64,000 nucleotides of DNA from Flaviramulus_B aquimarinus. GTDB taxonomy: Bacteria; Bacteroidota; Bacteroidia; Flavobacteriales; Flavobacteriaceae. Position 1 is the first letter of the stretch; every line of letters starts with the position of its first letter. The stretch spans positions 1,759,685-1,823,684 of the forward strand of contig NZ_BAABJH010000001.1 of NCBI RefSeq assembly GCF_039543205.1, written 5' to 3'. A program made the translations under genes and the position numbers. Shown piece after piece: positions 8,968 to 17,642 of the stretch. The notes below the pieces were generated by a model that ran no database searches, was not told where the DNA came from, and worked only from the letters and a program-made list of their open reading frames with translations.

Positions 8968-9002
8968 AATGCTCCTGTAAATATAGAATTTACAGGAGCA
9001 TT
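8968..9002 (+). terminator. Intrinsic terminator after asd
   Basis: The stem pairs AATGCTCCTGTAAA with TTTACAGGAGCATT around a 7-nt loop and is followed by ATTTATTTTTG. It lies 27 nt after the asd stop codon. Confidence 0.85.
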
Positions 9003-9034
9003 ATTTATTTTTGTTTTCAACTTTGAAAAAGACT

Positions 9035-9820
9035 ATGATTCCAAAAATAATTCACTTTTGTTGGTTAAGCGGCGATGATTATCCAGAATTAATAAAAAAG
9101 TGTATGGAGTCTTGGAAAACCAAACTTCCAGATTATGAATTTGTTCTTTGGGATACTAAAAAATTTGATATAAATGCTACGCTTTGGACAAAGCAGGCAT
9201 TTGATAAAAAAAAATATGCATTTGCTGCAGATTATATAAGGCTTTATGCTGTTTACAAATACGGAGGTATTTATTTAGATACCGATGTAGAGGTTTTAAA
9301 AAAGTTTGATGACTTCCTTAGCTTACCTTACTTTATTGGAAATCAGTACGACGGTTTTCCTGAAGCTGCTATTTTTGGCGCTGAAAAAAATGCTGATTGG
9401 CTTCAAGAATGTTTAAAATATTATAAAAACCGTTCCTTTGTTAAAGAAGACGGTAGCTTAGATACTGTTGTTTTACCAGAAATCATGCAGTCACAAATCA
9501 AGAAAACCAAGACGATAGCATTAATGACCCCAAGTGATATTAAAAACATTTCAAAAACAATCATAAATAACAATACTCTTTATTTGTTTCCGTCAGAATA
9601 TTTTAGTCCTAAAAACTTTAAAACGAATAAAATATTAAAAACAAAAAACAGCTATACAATACATCATTATGATAGTGCTTGGCTGTCTTTTATGAATAAA
9701 AAACGTTTGAAACTCGAAAGCCTTATAGGAGTTAGCAACGCAGAGCGTGTCATTAAGTTTTTAGCATTAAGAAAAATAGTTAAAAGTATTAAAACAGCTT
9801 TGCATAAGCTTAATGAGTAA
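9035..9820 (+). CDS. GT32-like glycosyltransferase (sugar-binding region with DXD motif)
   Basis: From the ATG at 9035 the protein has 261 residues and starts MIPKIIHFCWLSGDDYPELI. This is the standard beginning of Gly_transf_sug (GT32, Och1-like) enzymes from capsule and polysaccharide clusters. The metal-binding DXD is in YKYGGIYLDTDVEVLKKF, preceded by AFAADYIRLYAVY. It probably transfers a hexose from a nucleotide sugar onto a surface glycan; donor and acceptor are unknown. A TTG at 9011 in frame is less likely as a start. A HAD-fusion protein of the polysaccharide-cluster type lies a little downstream. Confidence 0.9.
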   Translation: MIPKIIHFCWLSGDDYPELIKKCMESWKTKLPDYEFVLWDTKKFDINATLWTKQAFDKKKYAFAADYIRLYAVYKYGGIYLDTDVEVLKKFDDFLSLPYFIGNQYDGFPEAAIFGAEKNADWLQECLKYYKNRSFVKEDGSLDTVVLPEIMQSQIKKTKTIALMTPSDIKNISKTIINNNTLYLFPSEYFSPKNFKTNKILKTKNSYTIHHYDSAWLSFMNKKRLKLESLIGVSNAERVIKFLALRKIVKSIKTALHKLNE

Positions 9821-9946
9821 TATTTATAATTAGATACTTTTCTGCGATTAAGAGGTGTTTCGGGAACTTATAGTTTTTTCTGGCCTATTCAGATAAAAGG
9901 GCTTTGTAAACTTTATCTCCAATACGAATACTCTCTCTTTTTTCCT

Positions 9947-9954
9947 TATTTTTG
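9947..9954 (+). promoter_or_regulatory. Candidate -7 promoter element for the prolyl oligopeptidase gene
   Basis: TATTTTTG matches TAnnTTTG and ends 20 nt before the start codon at 9975. No matching -33 TTG was seen, so this is a single-element prediction. Confidence 0.4.
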
Positions 9955-9974
9955 AGCAGATTAAAAATATCATC

Positions 9975-12131
9975 ATGAAAAGAGCACTAATCAGCCTTTT
10001 TACATTAATTATTATATTGGTTAGTCATGAAACCAATGCAGAAAAAAAGCCTCTTAGCGTGGATTATCCTAAAACAAAAACTCTAGATACTATAGATAAT
10101 TACTTTGGTGTAGAAGTAAAAGATCCATATCGTTGGTTAGAGGATGATAAGAGTGAAGAAACAGCTGCCTGGGTTAAAGTACAAAATAAAGCAACATTTA
10201 GTTATTTAGACCATATCCCTTTTAGAAATGATTTAAAAGAACGTCTTTCTAGTTTATGGAATTACGAAAAAGTTGGTGCTCCATTTGTTGAAGGGAATTA
10301 TACCTATTTTGCAAAAAATGATGGTTTACAAAATCAGAATGTATACCATAGAAAAAAAGGGAATGCTAAAGCTGAGGTGTTTTTAGACCCGAATACATTT
10401 TCAGATAATGGGACCGTATCTTTAGGCGGCATGAGTTTTTCAAAAAACGGAACAATATTGGCATATTCTATTTCTGAAGGTGGAAGTGATTGGAGGAAAA
10501 TTTTAATCATGAATACCGAAACGAAAGCTATTATTGAAGACCCACTCATTGATGTCAAATTCACTCAAATATCATGGTATAAAGATGAAGGGTTTTATTA
10601 TTCAAGTTATGATAAACCTTTTGGTAGCGAGCTTTCTGCTAAAACGGACCAACACAAAGTTTACTATCATAAATTAGGAACTGCTCAAAAAAATGATGTT
10701 TTAATTTTTGGTGGAACCCCCGAAGAAAAGCACCGTTATATTTATGCTAAAGTTACAGAAGACAGCAAGTATTTGGTTATCACACCACGAGTATCAACCT
10801 CTGGGAATAAACTATTTATAAAAGACCTTTCTGTACCAAATAGCACATTAGTTCCTGTTTTAAACCATACCGATACAGACACCTATGTTATTGATAACTC
10901 AGGGAGTAAACTGTTTCTGGTTACGAATTTAAACGCACCAAATAAGCGCATAGTTGCTGTAGACACATTAAATCCTACACCAGATAACTGGGTAGATATT
11001 ATTCCTGAAACTGAGCACGTTTTATCGCCGTCGGCAGGATGTGGTTATTTCTTTGCGCATTATATGGTCGATGCCATTTCAAGAGTAAAACAGTATGATT
11101 ATAACGGAAAATTAGTTAGAGATGTAAAACTTCCTGGATTAGGAACAGCTAGTGGTTTTGGTGGCAAAAAAGAAGAAAAAGCAAATTATTTTTCGTTTAC
11201 TAATTACAATACACCATCAAGTATTTATAAATTTAATGTTGAAACAGGAGATATTGAATTATATTGGAAACCATCCATTGAGTTTAATAGTGATGCTTAC
11301 GAAAGCAATAAAGTATTTTACACCTCAAAAGATGGTACCAAAGTACCCATGATGATTACACATAAAAAAGGATTAGAATTACATGGTAAAAATCCAACAA
11401 TTCTATTGGGCTATGGCGGATTTAATGTTAGCTTAACACCTGCTTTTAGTATTAGCAATGCCGTTTGGATGGAACAAGGAGGTGTTTTTGCCGTTCCCAA
11501 TTTGCGTGGAGGAGGCGAATATGGTAGAATATGGCATGATGCAGGAACTAAAATGAAAAAACAAAATGTATTTGATGATTTTATTGCTGCTGCGGAATAT
11601 TTATTTACCAAAGAGTATACATCATCAGAATATTTAGCACTTAGGGGTGGTTCTAACGGCGGTTTATTGGTAGGCGCTGTAATGACACAGTGTCCAGAGT
11701 TGGCAAAAGTAGCCTTGCCCGCAGTTGGTGTTTTGGATATGCTACGTTACCATACCTTTACATCTGGAGCCGGCTGGGCTTACGATTACGGCACTGCTGA
11801 AGATAATAAAGAAATGTTTCATTATTTAAAAGGGTATTCACCTTTACATAATGTGAAATCTGGAGTACACTATCCAGCAACACTAATAACAACTGGCGAT
11901 CATGATGATCGTGTTGTGCCTGCGCATAGTTTTAAATTTGCTGCTGAATTACAAAGCAAACAAATAGGAAATAACCCTACCCTAATCCGTATTGAAACTG
12001 ATGCAGGCCATGGTGCAGGAACACCTGTAAGCAAGGCCATTGAACAATATGTAGACCTTTTTGGTTTTACACTATACAACATGGGATTTGAAGTTTTGCC
12101 AAGTCTAACCAATGAAAAAATAAAAGGATAA
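9975..12131 (+). CDS. Prolyl oligopeptidase family serine peptidase (S9A), exported
   Basis: The 718-residue protein has a signal peptide at residues 1-22 (MKRALISLFTLIIILVSHET). A seven-bladed propeller region follows, then an alpha/beta hydrolase domain. The triad is Ser560 in GGSNGG, Asp644 in GDHDDRVVP and His679 in DAGHGAG. These positions closely parallel the 554/641/680 numbering of the mammalian enzyme. It cleaves after proline in short peptides, here in the periplasm. The N-terminal DPYRWLEDD motif is also characteristic. It is followed 4 nt later by the HAD-fusion gene, which suggests co-transcription without an obvious functional link. Confidence 0.96.
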   Translation: MKRALISLFTLIIILVSHETNAEKKPLSVDYPKTKTLDTIDNYFGVEVKDPYRWLEDDKSEETAAWVKVQNKATFSYLDHIPFRNDLKERLSSLWNYEKVGAPFVEGNYTYFAKNDGLQNQNVYHRKKGNAKAEVFLDPNTFSDNGTVSLGGMSFSKNGTILAYSISEGGSDWRKILIMNTETKAIIEDPLIDVKFTQISWYKDEGFYYSSYDKPFGSELSAKTDQHKVYYHKLGTAQKNDVLIFGGTPEEKHRYIYAKVTEDSKYLVITPRVSTSGNKLFIKDLSVPNSTLVPVLNHTDTDTYVIDNSGSKLFLVTNLNAPNKRIVAVDTLNPTPDNWVDIIPETEHVLSPSAGCGYFFAHYMVDAISRVKQYDYNGKLVRDVKLPGLGTASGFGGKKEEKANYFSFTNYNTPSSIYKFNVETGDIELYWKPSIEFNSDAYESNKVFYTSKDGTKVPMMITHKKGLELHGKNPTILLGYGGFNVSLTPAFSISNAVWMEQGGVFAVPNLRGGGEYGRIWHDAGTKMKKQNVFDDFIAAAEYLFTKEYTSSEYLALRGGSNGGLLVGAVMTQCPELAKVALPAVGVLDMLRYHTFTSGAGWAYDYGTAEDNKEMFHYLKGYSPLHNVKSGVHYPATLITTGDHDDRVVPAHSFKFAAELQSKQIGNNPTLIRIETDAGHGAGTPVSKAIEQYVDLFGFTLYNMGFEVLPSLTNEKIKG

Positions 12132-12135
12132 GACT

Positions 12136-14220
12136 ATGTATTTGAATCGATTAAAAAAGAATCTAACAGACAAAAACATCAAAGTCCTTTTTACAGATTA
12201 TTATGATACACTTATTCATAGAACAGTTCATCCTAATTATACCATAAAAATATGGGCTAAATTCATGATTATAGAATTTGGTCTTAATACGACTACAGAC
12301 GAACTTTATTTCATAAGGCAAGAATCCATGACTTATTTGTGTAATAAGTTAGATAGAAACAATGTAGAAGTGCCTTATGAAACATTAATAGGTGAAATTT
12401 ATAAACGTTTAGTCAATAACAATATTATTGAAAACATTAACAAACCACAATTTGTTAAAGCTTTTGAAAGCATAGATCTTAAGGCAGAAACAAGTGTTCA
12501 ATACCCGAATGAAAACATCTTAAATCTGCTTAATGACTTTAAAGCGAATGGTGGTAAAGTATACCTCGTTTCAGATTTTTATGGCTCCAAATCATTATTC
12601 AAAAAAATGCTAAAACACCATGGTATTTTAGATGTTTTTGATGATGTGTTTAGCTCTTCATCACTTGAAAAAAGTAAACATAGCGGGACTATTTATAATG
12701 CTGTTATTTCACAACTTTCAATCCAACAGAAGGATATTATGATGATTGGCGATAATAAACGAAGCGATTTTGAAAATGCAACTAAAAATGGGCTCAATGC
12801 ATTTCTTTTACCTCATGATAAGTATTTGAGGAAGAACAGACGTAACGCATTAGGTGATGATTATAAGAAAGCAAAAAAAGCAGTAAATACCATATATAAG
12901 GCATGCACTAAAAAATCGTCTATGCCTTTTACACAGTATATTATTTTTTATCATTTTTTTACAGAAAGGCTCTATTATAAATGTAAAAAAGAAGGTGTTA
13001 AAAACTTGTTTTTTCTTTCTAGAGAAGGACAGTATTTAAAAAAACTATTCGACTCGTATCAAGATTTTGCTTCGATTGAAAATGGTGCCAAAATAAAAAC
13101 CCATTATCTAAAGATATCAAGGCAGGCATCAATGCAGATAAACTTAAAGACTATTGATAAAGAAGAATTTAAATACTTAAAAAAAGAATATCCAGAACTG
13201 TCGCTACAAGATTTCTTAACCTTCTTTAACTGCCCTGATGATATAAAAAAAGCAATTGTAACAGCATTGAATATAGACATTGACAAGCCTATAAATGACT
13301 TTTTTAATTCATCAGAATATACAAACCTTAAGGCCAATAAAAACTTTACGGAATTTTATAAAAACCACAAACAGTCTAATACTTCAGACTTTAACGCGTA
13401 TATAAATTCTTTTAATGCCAATGTCGAAGAAGAAGGTATACACCTTGTGGATATTGGCTGGGGAGGGACTATGCAAGAATCTATTTTTGGTTTTTTTGAA
13501 GAAAAAATACCAGTTACAGGCTATTATTTAGGGCTGCGGTATATGTATGATATTAAAGAAAAAACCCAACGTGATGGTTTGATTTTTTCAATACTGCCAT
13601 TTACCAATTATCATGATAATATTTTAATGGCAAATAACCAATTTTATGAGCAATTTTCGGCAGCCAATCATGGAAGTGCTATTGGGTATACGAATAAGAA
13701 TAATGGTTATGTACTAGAAAAACACAATGCAGAAGAAAAATGGTTGTATGATAATTATATCCAAGACCATCAAAAGCAAATGTTTGATTTTCATTTGGCA
13801 CTATTAAAAAGCACGGAGACTATTTGTTATGACCAAGAAATGATACAGCGAATAATTTCGAAGAAAGCTTTGATTTCTGGGTTGTTCCATAACCGTAGAC
13901 ATTTAAAGTTTATCCAAACCTTAAACTCTGGGTTTTATCAAAATATAGGAACTAATAAAGTCGGGATTTCATATAAGAAAGAAGAAGGCGATGGTATTAT
14001 GAAGTACATCCTCACCTTCCTATTAACCCCCGAATTGGTCTTTCGTTATATAACAAAACTAAAGCCTATACTCTATGAGAAAAATAAAATATTAGCAGCT
14101 TTAACACCAACCTACTTTATTTATTTCTATTTTCTACTAAATAGATATATTAGGTTTAAGGTTTTAAAAAATTCGTTTTTACTTAAATCTACTTATTTTA
14201 AGGATGCCAATAAAATCTAA
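12136..14220 (+). CDS. Large HAD-superfamily fusion protein of the polysaccharide-cluster type
   Basis: This 694-residue protein has an N-terminal haloacid-dehalogenase domain. Its nucleophile is Asp21 in LFTDYYDTLIHR, motif II is the serine in YLVSDFYGSK, and motif III/IV is MMIGDNKRSDFENA near residue 200. The C-terminal 450 residues contain LFFLSREGQYLKKL and HLVDIGWGGTMQESI (near residue 436). These recur in proteins of capsule and O-antigen loci grouped with COG5610. Such proteins are thought to act in glycan assembly or phosphoglycan metabolism, but the reaction is not known. No signal peptide is seen. It lies 25 nt before the ABC ATPase gene. Confidence 0.85.
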   Translation: MYLNRLKKNLTDKNIKVLFTDYYDTLIHRTVHPNYTIKIWAKFMIIEFGLNTTTDELYFIRQESMTYLCNKLDRNNVEVPYETLIGEIYKRLVNNNIIENINKPQFVKAFESIDLKAETSVQYPNENILNLLNDFKANGGKVYLVSDFYGSKSLFKKMLKHHGILDVFDDVFSSSSLEKSKHSGTIYNAVISQLSIQQKDIMMIGDNKRSDFENATKNGLNAFLLPHDKYLRKNRRNALGDDYKKAKKAVNTIYKACTKKSSMPFTQYIIFYHFFTERLYYKCKKEGVKNLFFLSREGQYLKKLFDSYQDFASIENGAKIKTHYLKISRQASMQINLKTIDKEEFKYLKKEYPELSLQDFLTFFNCPDDIKKAIVTALNIDIDKPINDFFNSSEYTNLKANKNFTEFYKNHKQSNTSDFNAYINSFNANVEEEGIHLVDIGWGGTMQESIFGFFEEKIPVTGYYLGLRYMYDIKEKTQRDGLIFSILPFTNYHDNILMANNQFYEQFSAANHGSAIGYTNKNNGYVLEKHNAEEKWLYDNYIQDHQKQMFDFHLALLKSTETICYDQEMIQRIISKKALISGLFHNRRHLKFIQTLNSGFYQNIGTNKVGISYKKEEGDGIMKYILTFLLTPELVFRYITKLKPILYEKNKILAALTPTYFIYFYFLLNRYIRFKVLKNSFLLKSTYFKDANKI

Positions 14221-14245
14221 ATTTTATTTAGTACGTTAAGCTACT

Positions 14246-15157
14246 ATGTTAGACATACAACATGTAACATTCCGTTATAAAAAGCAAAACATTCTAGAGG
14301 ATATTAACTTTAGTGTAAAAACAGGTGAACACGTTTCTATTATTGGCGAAAGTGGCTCTGGAAAAAGCACACTTTTAAAATTGCTGTATGGAACTTATGA
14401 TTTAAACAAAGGCCATATATACTGGAAGGACGAAGAAATTCTAGGTCCAAAATTTAATCTCATTACAGGTCCCGATTATATGAAATATGTGGCACAGGAA
14501 TTCGATTTAATGCCTGTTATTTCAGTTTCAGAAAATATAGGCGCATTTCTTTCTAATTTTTACCCTGAAGAAAAGCAAGAACGCATTAAAGAACTTTTGG
14601 AAGTTGTGGAATTGACCCCATTTTCAAAAACCAAAGTTAAAGAATTAAGCGGCGGACAGAAACAACGTGTAGCATTGGCAAGGGCCATAGCAAAACAACC
14701 AGAAGTGATTTTATTAGATGAACCATTTAGCCATATTGATAATTTTAAAAAACAGTCCTTACGCAGAAACCTGTTTAAATATTTAAAGAAAAAAAACATT
14801 ACCTGTATTGTGGCTACCCATGATAAGGATGATGTGCTATCGTATTCGGATAAGATGATTGTTTTACATGATGCTAAAATTATAGCAAATAATACACCTC
14901 AGTATTTGTATAATAATCCTGAAAACAAATTAGTCGCTTCTTTTTTTGGGGAGTTTAATGAGATTGATGGCGAGATGGTTTATGCCAATCAGTTAAAAGT
15001 CGTTGAAAAATCAGATGTAATAGCTGTTGTAAAACAATCGTATTATAAAGGCCATTACTTTTTAATTGAAGCAGAATGGAATGAGGAAAAGGTGTTTTTT
15101 GAGCATCCTGAAAAACTTAATTTAAACCAAAAGGTAAATCTTTTAATTAAAAAATAG
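14246..15157 (+). CDS. ABC transporter ATP-binding protein without an adjacent permease
   Basis: The 303-residue protein is a complete ABC ATPase. Walker A is GESGSGKST (residues 34-42), the signature LSGGQKQR begins near 133, Walker B is VILLDEPF and the H-loop is VATHD. A C-terminal extension of about 80 residues follows the ATPase core and resembles the TOBE-type regulatory tails of import ATPases. It would energise transport at the inner membrane, but no membrane subunit is encoded next to it, so the substrate is unknown. It is probably in one transcript with the HAD-fusion gene upstream. Confidence 0.9.
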   Translation: MLDIQHVTFRYKKQNILEDINFSVKTGEHVSIIGESGSGKSTLLKLLYGTYDLNKGHIYWKDEEILGPKFNLITGPDYMKYVAQEFDLMPVISVSENIGAFLSNFYPEEKQERIKELLEVVELTPFSKTKVKELSGGQKQRVALARAIAKQPEVILLDEPFSHIDNFKKQSLRRNLFKYLKKKNITCIVATHDKDDVLSYSDKMIVLHDAKIIANNTPQYLYNNPENKLVASFFGEFNEIDGEMVYANQLKVVEKSDVIAVVKQSYYKGHYFLIEAEWNEEKVFFEHPEKLNLNQKVNLLIKK

Positions 15158-15158
15158 T

Positions 15159-15608
15159 TTATAGGACCTGTTCAATCTTAAAGGTTTCATTTCTAAAAGT
15201 TACAGTATTCCCAACATGTTTACCTATTAATAATTGCCCAATAGGTGTGTTTGACGAAACAGCATAAAACAAATCATCATTTACTTGTAAAGCTCCAGCG
15301 CTTATGGCTATAAAATAGTTGGCGTTAGAGGTGTAAACTACCTGACCCAAACCAATTGTTTTAGAAGTTTTATTTATATTTACTTTTAATAGCAGTTCCT
15401 TTGTTTTTTGAATTTCAGCCAATTGGCGGCCTGCTTTTTCACGTTCTAGTTGTAGCATGGCTCTGCCAGTTTCATGCTTATCGCCAGCACTACTTTTGGT
15501 TTCTGACCGTAATGACACTTGAATTTCATTAATGGTATTTTGAATGATCTGGAATCGCTTTCCAACAAATTCTTGACATTGGTTATATAAGCTCTTTTTA
15601 ATATTCAT
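15159..15608 (-). CDS. GreA/GreB-like transcription elongation factor family protein
   Basis: This 149-residue protein has an N-terminal helical hairpin (about residues 1-70, with SLRSETKSSAGDKHETGRAM at the turn). Its C-terminal beta domain ends SNTPIGQLLIGKHVGNTVTF, the FKBP-like Gre signature. Gre factors stimulate transcript cleavage in stalled RNA polymerase using acidic residues at the coiled-coil tip. Here the tip has E and D residues, so similar activity is possible. Homologues are sometimes labelled 3-oxoacyl-ACP synthase, which nothing in the sequence supports. Its start lies directly against the FAD oxidoreductase stop codon. Confidence 0.8.
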   Translation of the reverse strand: MNIKKSLYNQCQEFVGKRFQIIQNTINEIQVSLRSETKSSAGDKHETGRAMLQLEREKAGRQLAEIQKTKELLLKVNINKTSKTIGLGQVVYTSNANYFIAISAGALQVNDDLFYAVSSNTPIGQLLIGKHVGNTVTFRNETFKIEQVL

Positions 15609-16721
15609 TTAAACTAAATCTGCTAATTCTTTACCAACTAAACTGCCAATAGCAATGCCCATGCCGCCAAGACGAACTCCACAAAACACATTGTTGCTTA
15701 GTTGTTTTACAAGCGCTTTCTTTTGGTTTCCAACACCCATAATTCCACTCCAACGCTGGTCTATTTCAAAAGCTGTTTCCGGAAGAATAGTGGTTTTTAA
15801 AAGGTCTTCTAAGGTGTTTTGAATCTTTGCTGTTTGATTTAGTACTGTGGTTTCTTCACCTTTAAAATCAATGTGACGTCCACCCCCAAGTAAAATCCTG
15901 TTATTGATATTTCTAAAATAATAAAACCCTTTATTTAAATGGAATGTCCCTTTTATATGCAAGTTTTTTAATGGCTTGGTAATTAAAACCTGTGCTCTGG
16001 CGGGCTTTACTTTTTCGTTAATGAGTTGCGATGCAAAGCCATTTGTAGCTATCATTAACTTCGAGCTTGAAAACTCAAATGCATTAGTTTTTATTTTTAC
16101 TGAATCATTGATTTCTGAAAAACTTTCAACCTGAATACTATTTAAAATTTTGACACCCTGTTTTAATGCTAAATACATCAAAGATTCCATCATCTTCCCG
16201 GTGTCAAGTTGACCTTCGTATGGGTTATAAACGTATTGATTTTTTATGTTTTTAAAGTTGAAGCTATTATCGTGCAGACTAAAAATATCATCTTTAAAAA
16301 TGGGTTTAAGCATTTTGTTTATAGCGTCTTTTTTTGATAAACAGAGTTGAAACAATTCGGAATCACTTTCAGTAAATAATTCATAACCGCCATGGTTTTT
16401 GTAATTTATGGTTTGGTCTCCCAATGTGTTGCGTAAAAAGTTTAGGCCTTCCATGCGTTTTTTTATAAGCTCTAAAACCTCTGCTTCTGAATGGGATTGT
16501 AAATCGTCCAATATTTCACTTAGGCTCCCAAAGCATGCAAACCCAGCATTTTTTGTACTTGCACCTTGAGGTAAAACACCTTTTTCTAGAACTAAAACAT
16601 TGGCTTTTGGGTGTTGTTTTTTTAATTGTAGTGCACAACTAAGCCCTACAATACCACTACCTACAATAGTGAAATCGATATTTGTTAACCAGTTTTTTAT
16701 TTCCCAATATGAAAGATGCAC
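15609..16721 (-). CDS. FAD-dependent oxidoreductase (DAO family)
   Basis: The 370-residue protein has the dinucleotide-binding motif FTIVGSGIVGLSCALQL near residues 18-34. KNAGFACFGSLSEI follows, and the closing glycine-rich FAD contact is GVRLGGMGIAIGSLVG. The fold is that of D-amino-acid oxidase and glycine oxidase-type enzymes, and the substrate cannot be determined. The start is taken as GTG at 16721, giving HLSYWEIKNWL before the Rossmann motif. It is adjacent to the Gre-like gene, which begins directly after its stop codon. Confidence 0.88.
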   Translation of the reverse strand: MHLSYWEIKNWLTNIDFTIVGSGIVGLSCALQLKKQHPKANVLVLEKGVLPQGASTKNAGFACFGSLSEILDDLQSHSEAEVLELIKKRMEGLNFLRNTLGDQTINYKNHGGYELFTESDSELFQLCLSKKDAINKMLKPIFKDDIFSLHDNSFNFKNIKNQYVYNPYEGQLDTGKMMESLMYLALKQGVKILNSIQVESFSEINDSVKIKTNAFEFSSSKLMIATNGFASQLINEKVKPARAQVLITKPLKNLHIKGTFHLNKGFYYFRNINNRILLGGGRHIDFKGEETTVLNQTAKIQNTLEDLLKTTILPETAFEIDQRWSGIMGVGNQKKALVKQLSNNVFCGVRLGGMGIAIGSLVGKELADLV

Positions 16722-16778
16722 TATTTTGGTGTTTTGATTTTAGTAAAAATACCTAAAATTTTAATGGAATTTTTTTAC

Positions 16779-16884
16779 TGCGTTAGGGATTGCAGCGGTA
16801 TCCTTTTTTGCTTTTTCTGTAAAAAAGATATAGCGAAAAGCCCGACCTTAATCCTGAATTTAGTTCAGGATTAAGGTAACGCCC
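16779..16884 (+). repeat. Modular dispersed repeat, copy A
   Basis: This 106-bp element opens with TGCGTTAGGGATTGCAGCGG, continues TATCCTTTTTT, and then has a short hairpin segment. The second block is AAAAAAGATATAGCGAAAAG followed by CCCGAC. A perfect 13-bp inverted repeat (CCTTAATCCTGAA, 16846-16858, paired with 16864-16876) comes next, and the element closes with GGTAACGCCC. The last base is also the first base of the queD-like stop codon in plus-strand order. A second copy in the opposite orientation lies at 53431-53535. It shares the three conserved blocks but has different hairpins between them. Confidence 0.8.
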
Positions 16885-17339
16885 TAAATATTATCATAAT
16901 CAAACCATTCTGCAAAAGAACTATCGGTTTCTTGAAGTTTTAAGGAGTGCAAATGAATATGTTTTGGCAACCTTTTTTTTATTTTTTTTGAAAAGTCTAT
17001 AACCATCATTTCACTGGTAGGTTGATAATCGACTAACAGGACATTGTGCCCGCGGTCTTGGAGCTCTTTGGCAAGTTCTACGTGCGGGGTGTTTTTATTA
17101 AAAACCGTGGCGTGGTCAAAGACATTTACAATTTCTTCTTTTACAATTTTTTTAAGGTCACCAAAGTCGATAACCATGCCATATTTAACATGGGTATGAT
17201 CCGAAATCGGTTTGCCAATAACGGTAACCGAGAGTTTATAACTGTGGCCATGTACGTTTTTACATTTTCCGTCGTAACCATAAAGAGCGTGACCTGTTTC
17301 AAAAGAGAATTGTTTTGTGATACGAATGTTATTGCCCAT
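16884..17339 (-). CDS. queD: 6-pyruvoyl-tetrahydropterin synthase / QueD family protein
   Basis: The 151-residue protein has the zinc ligands His17 (ETGHALYG), His30 and His32 (KNVHGHSYKL), with the catalytic Cys26 four residues before His30. It also has LQETDSSFAEWFDY near the C-terminus. QueD converts dihydroneopterin triphosphate to 6-carboxy-tetrahydropterin for queuosine synthesis; the eukaryote-type activity makes biopterin precursor. Which one applies here is not decided by sequence. Its start codon overlaps the stop of a 32-residue membrane-protein gene as TAATG, so translation is probably coupled. The stop codon abuts the dispersed repeat. Confidence 0.88.
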   Translation of the reverse strand: MGNNIRITKQFSFETGHALYGYDGKCKNVHGHSYKLSVTVIGKPISDHTHVKYGMVIDFGDLKKIVKEEIVNVFDHATVFNKNTPHVELAKELQDRGHNVLLVDYQPTSEMMVIDFSKKIKKRLPKHIHLHSLKLQETDSSFAEWFDYDNI

Positions 17340-17437
17340 TATTTTCTTTTTCTGCGGTTAACGGCGTAAACGATTATTAAAACTAAAGCTAAAACGAGAA
17401 ACAATCCATTGCCGCTCAAAAATGACATGATATCCAT
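17339..17437 (-). CDS. 32-residue membrane microprotein
   Basis: The frame from the ATG at 17437 encodes MDIMSFLSGNGLFLVLALVL and continues IIVYAVNRRRKRK to a TAA at 17339. This is a single transmembrane helix followed by a strongly basic cytosolic tail. The stop overlaps the queD-like ATG (TAATG), and the start lies 1 nt after the stop of another small membrane-protein gene. That packing, with no spare bases, argues that it is a real gene. The function is unknown. It could be a small anchor or regulatory peptide. Confidence 0.6.
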   Translation of the reverse strand: MDIMSFLSGNGLFLVLALVLIIVYAVNRRKRK

Positions 17438-17438
17438 A

Positions 17439-17615
17439 TTATTGTTTGTTAATTCTATTTTTGTTATATCTATAAATTAAGTAAGCTAATAATACAAGAA
17501 CCACAAAAGGTAACATAGAGCCAATAAAGACACCTATTTCGTATCCCTTATCCGGTGCGTTTTGTATTTTTTCTTCTATATCTACTTGCAGAAGTAAAGT
17601 AATAAATAGATTCAT
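17439..17615 (-). CDS. 58-residue membrane protein, hypothetical
   Basis: The frame from the ATG at 17615 starts MNLFITLLLQVDIEEKIQNA and has a short hydrophobic N-terminus. A polar segment with PDKGYE follows, then a transmembrane helix (VFIGSMLPFVVLVLLAYLIY) and a basic tail RYNKNRINKQ. It is the first of three tightly packed minus-strand genes (spacing 1 nt, then a TAATG overlap) ending in the queD-like gene. I do not recognise a family. The topology suggests a small inner-membrane protein. Confidence 0.6.
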   Translation of the reverse strand: MNLFITLLLQVDIEEKIQNAPDKGYEIGVFIGSMLPFVVLVLLAYLIYRYNKNRINKQ

Positions 17616-17642
17616 AATGGTTTGTTATGCTATTATGCAAAG

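Noticed and set aside
15159..15608. 3-oxoacyl-ACP synthase, a label sometimes given to this family
   Set aside because: There is no ketosynthase motif; the coiled coil plus C-terminal IGQLLIGKHVGNTV pattern fits Gre-like factors.
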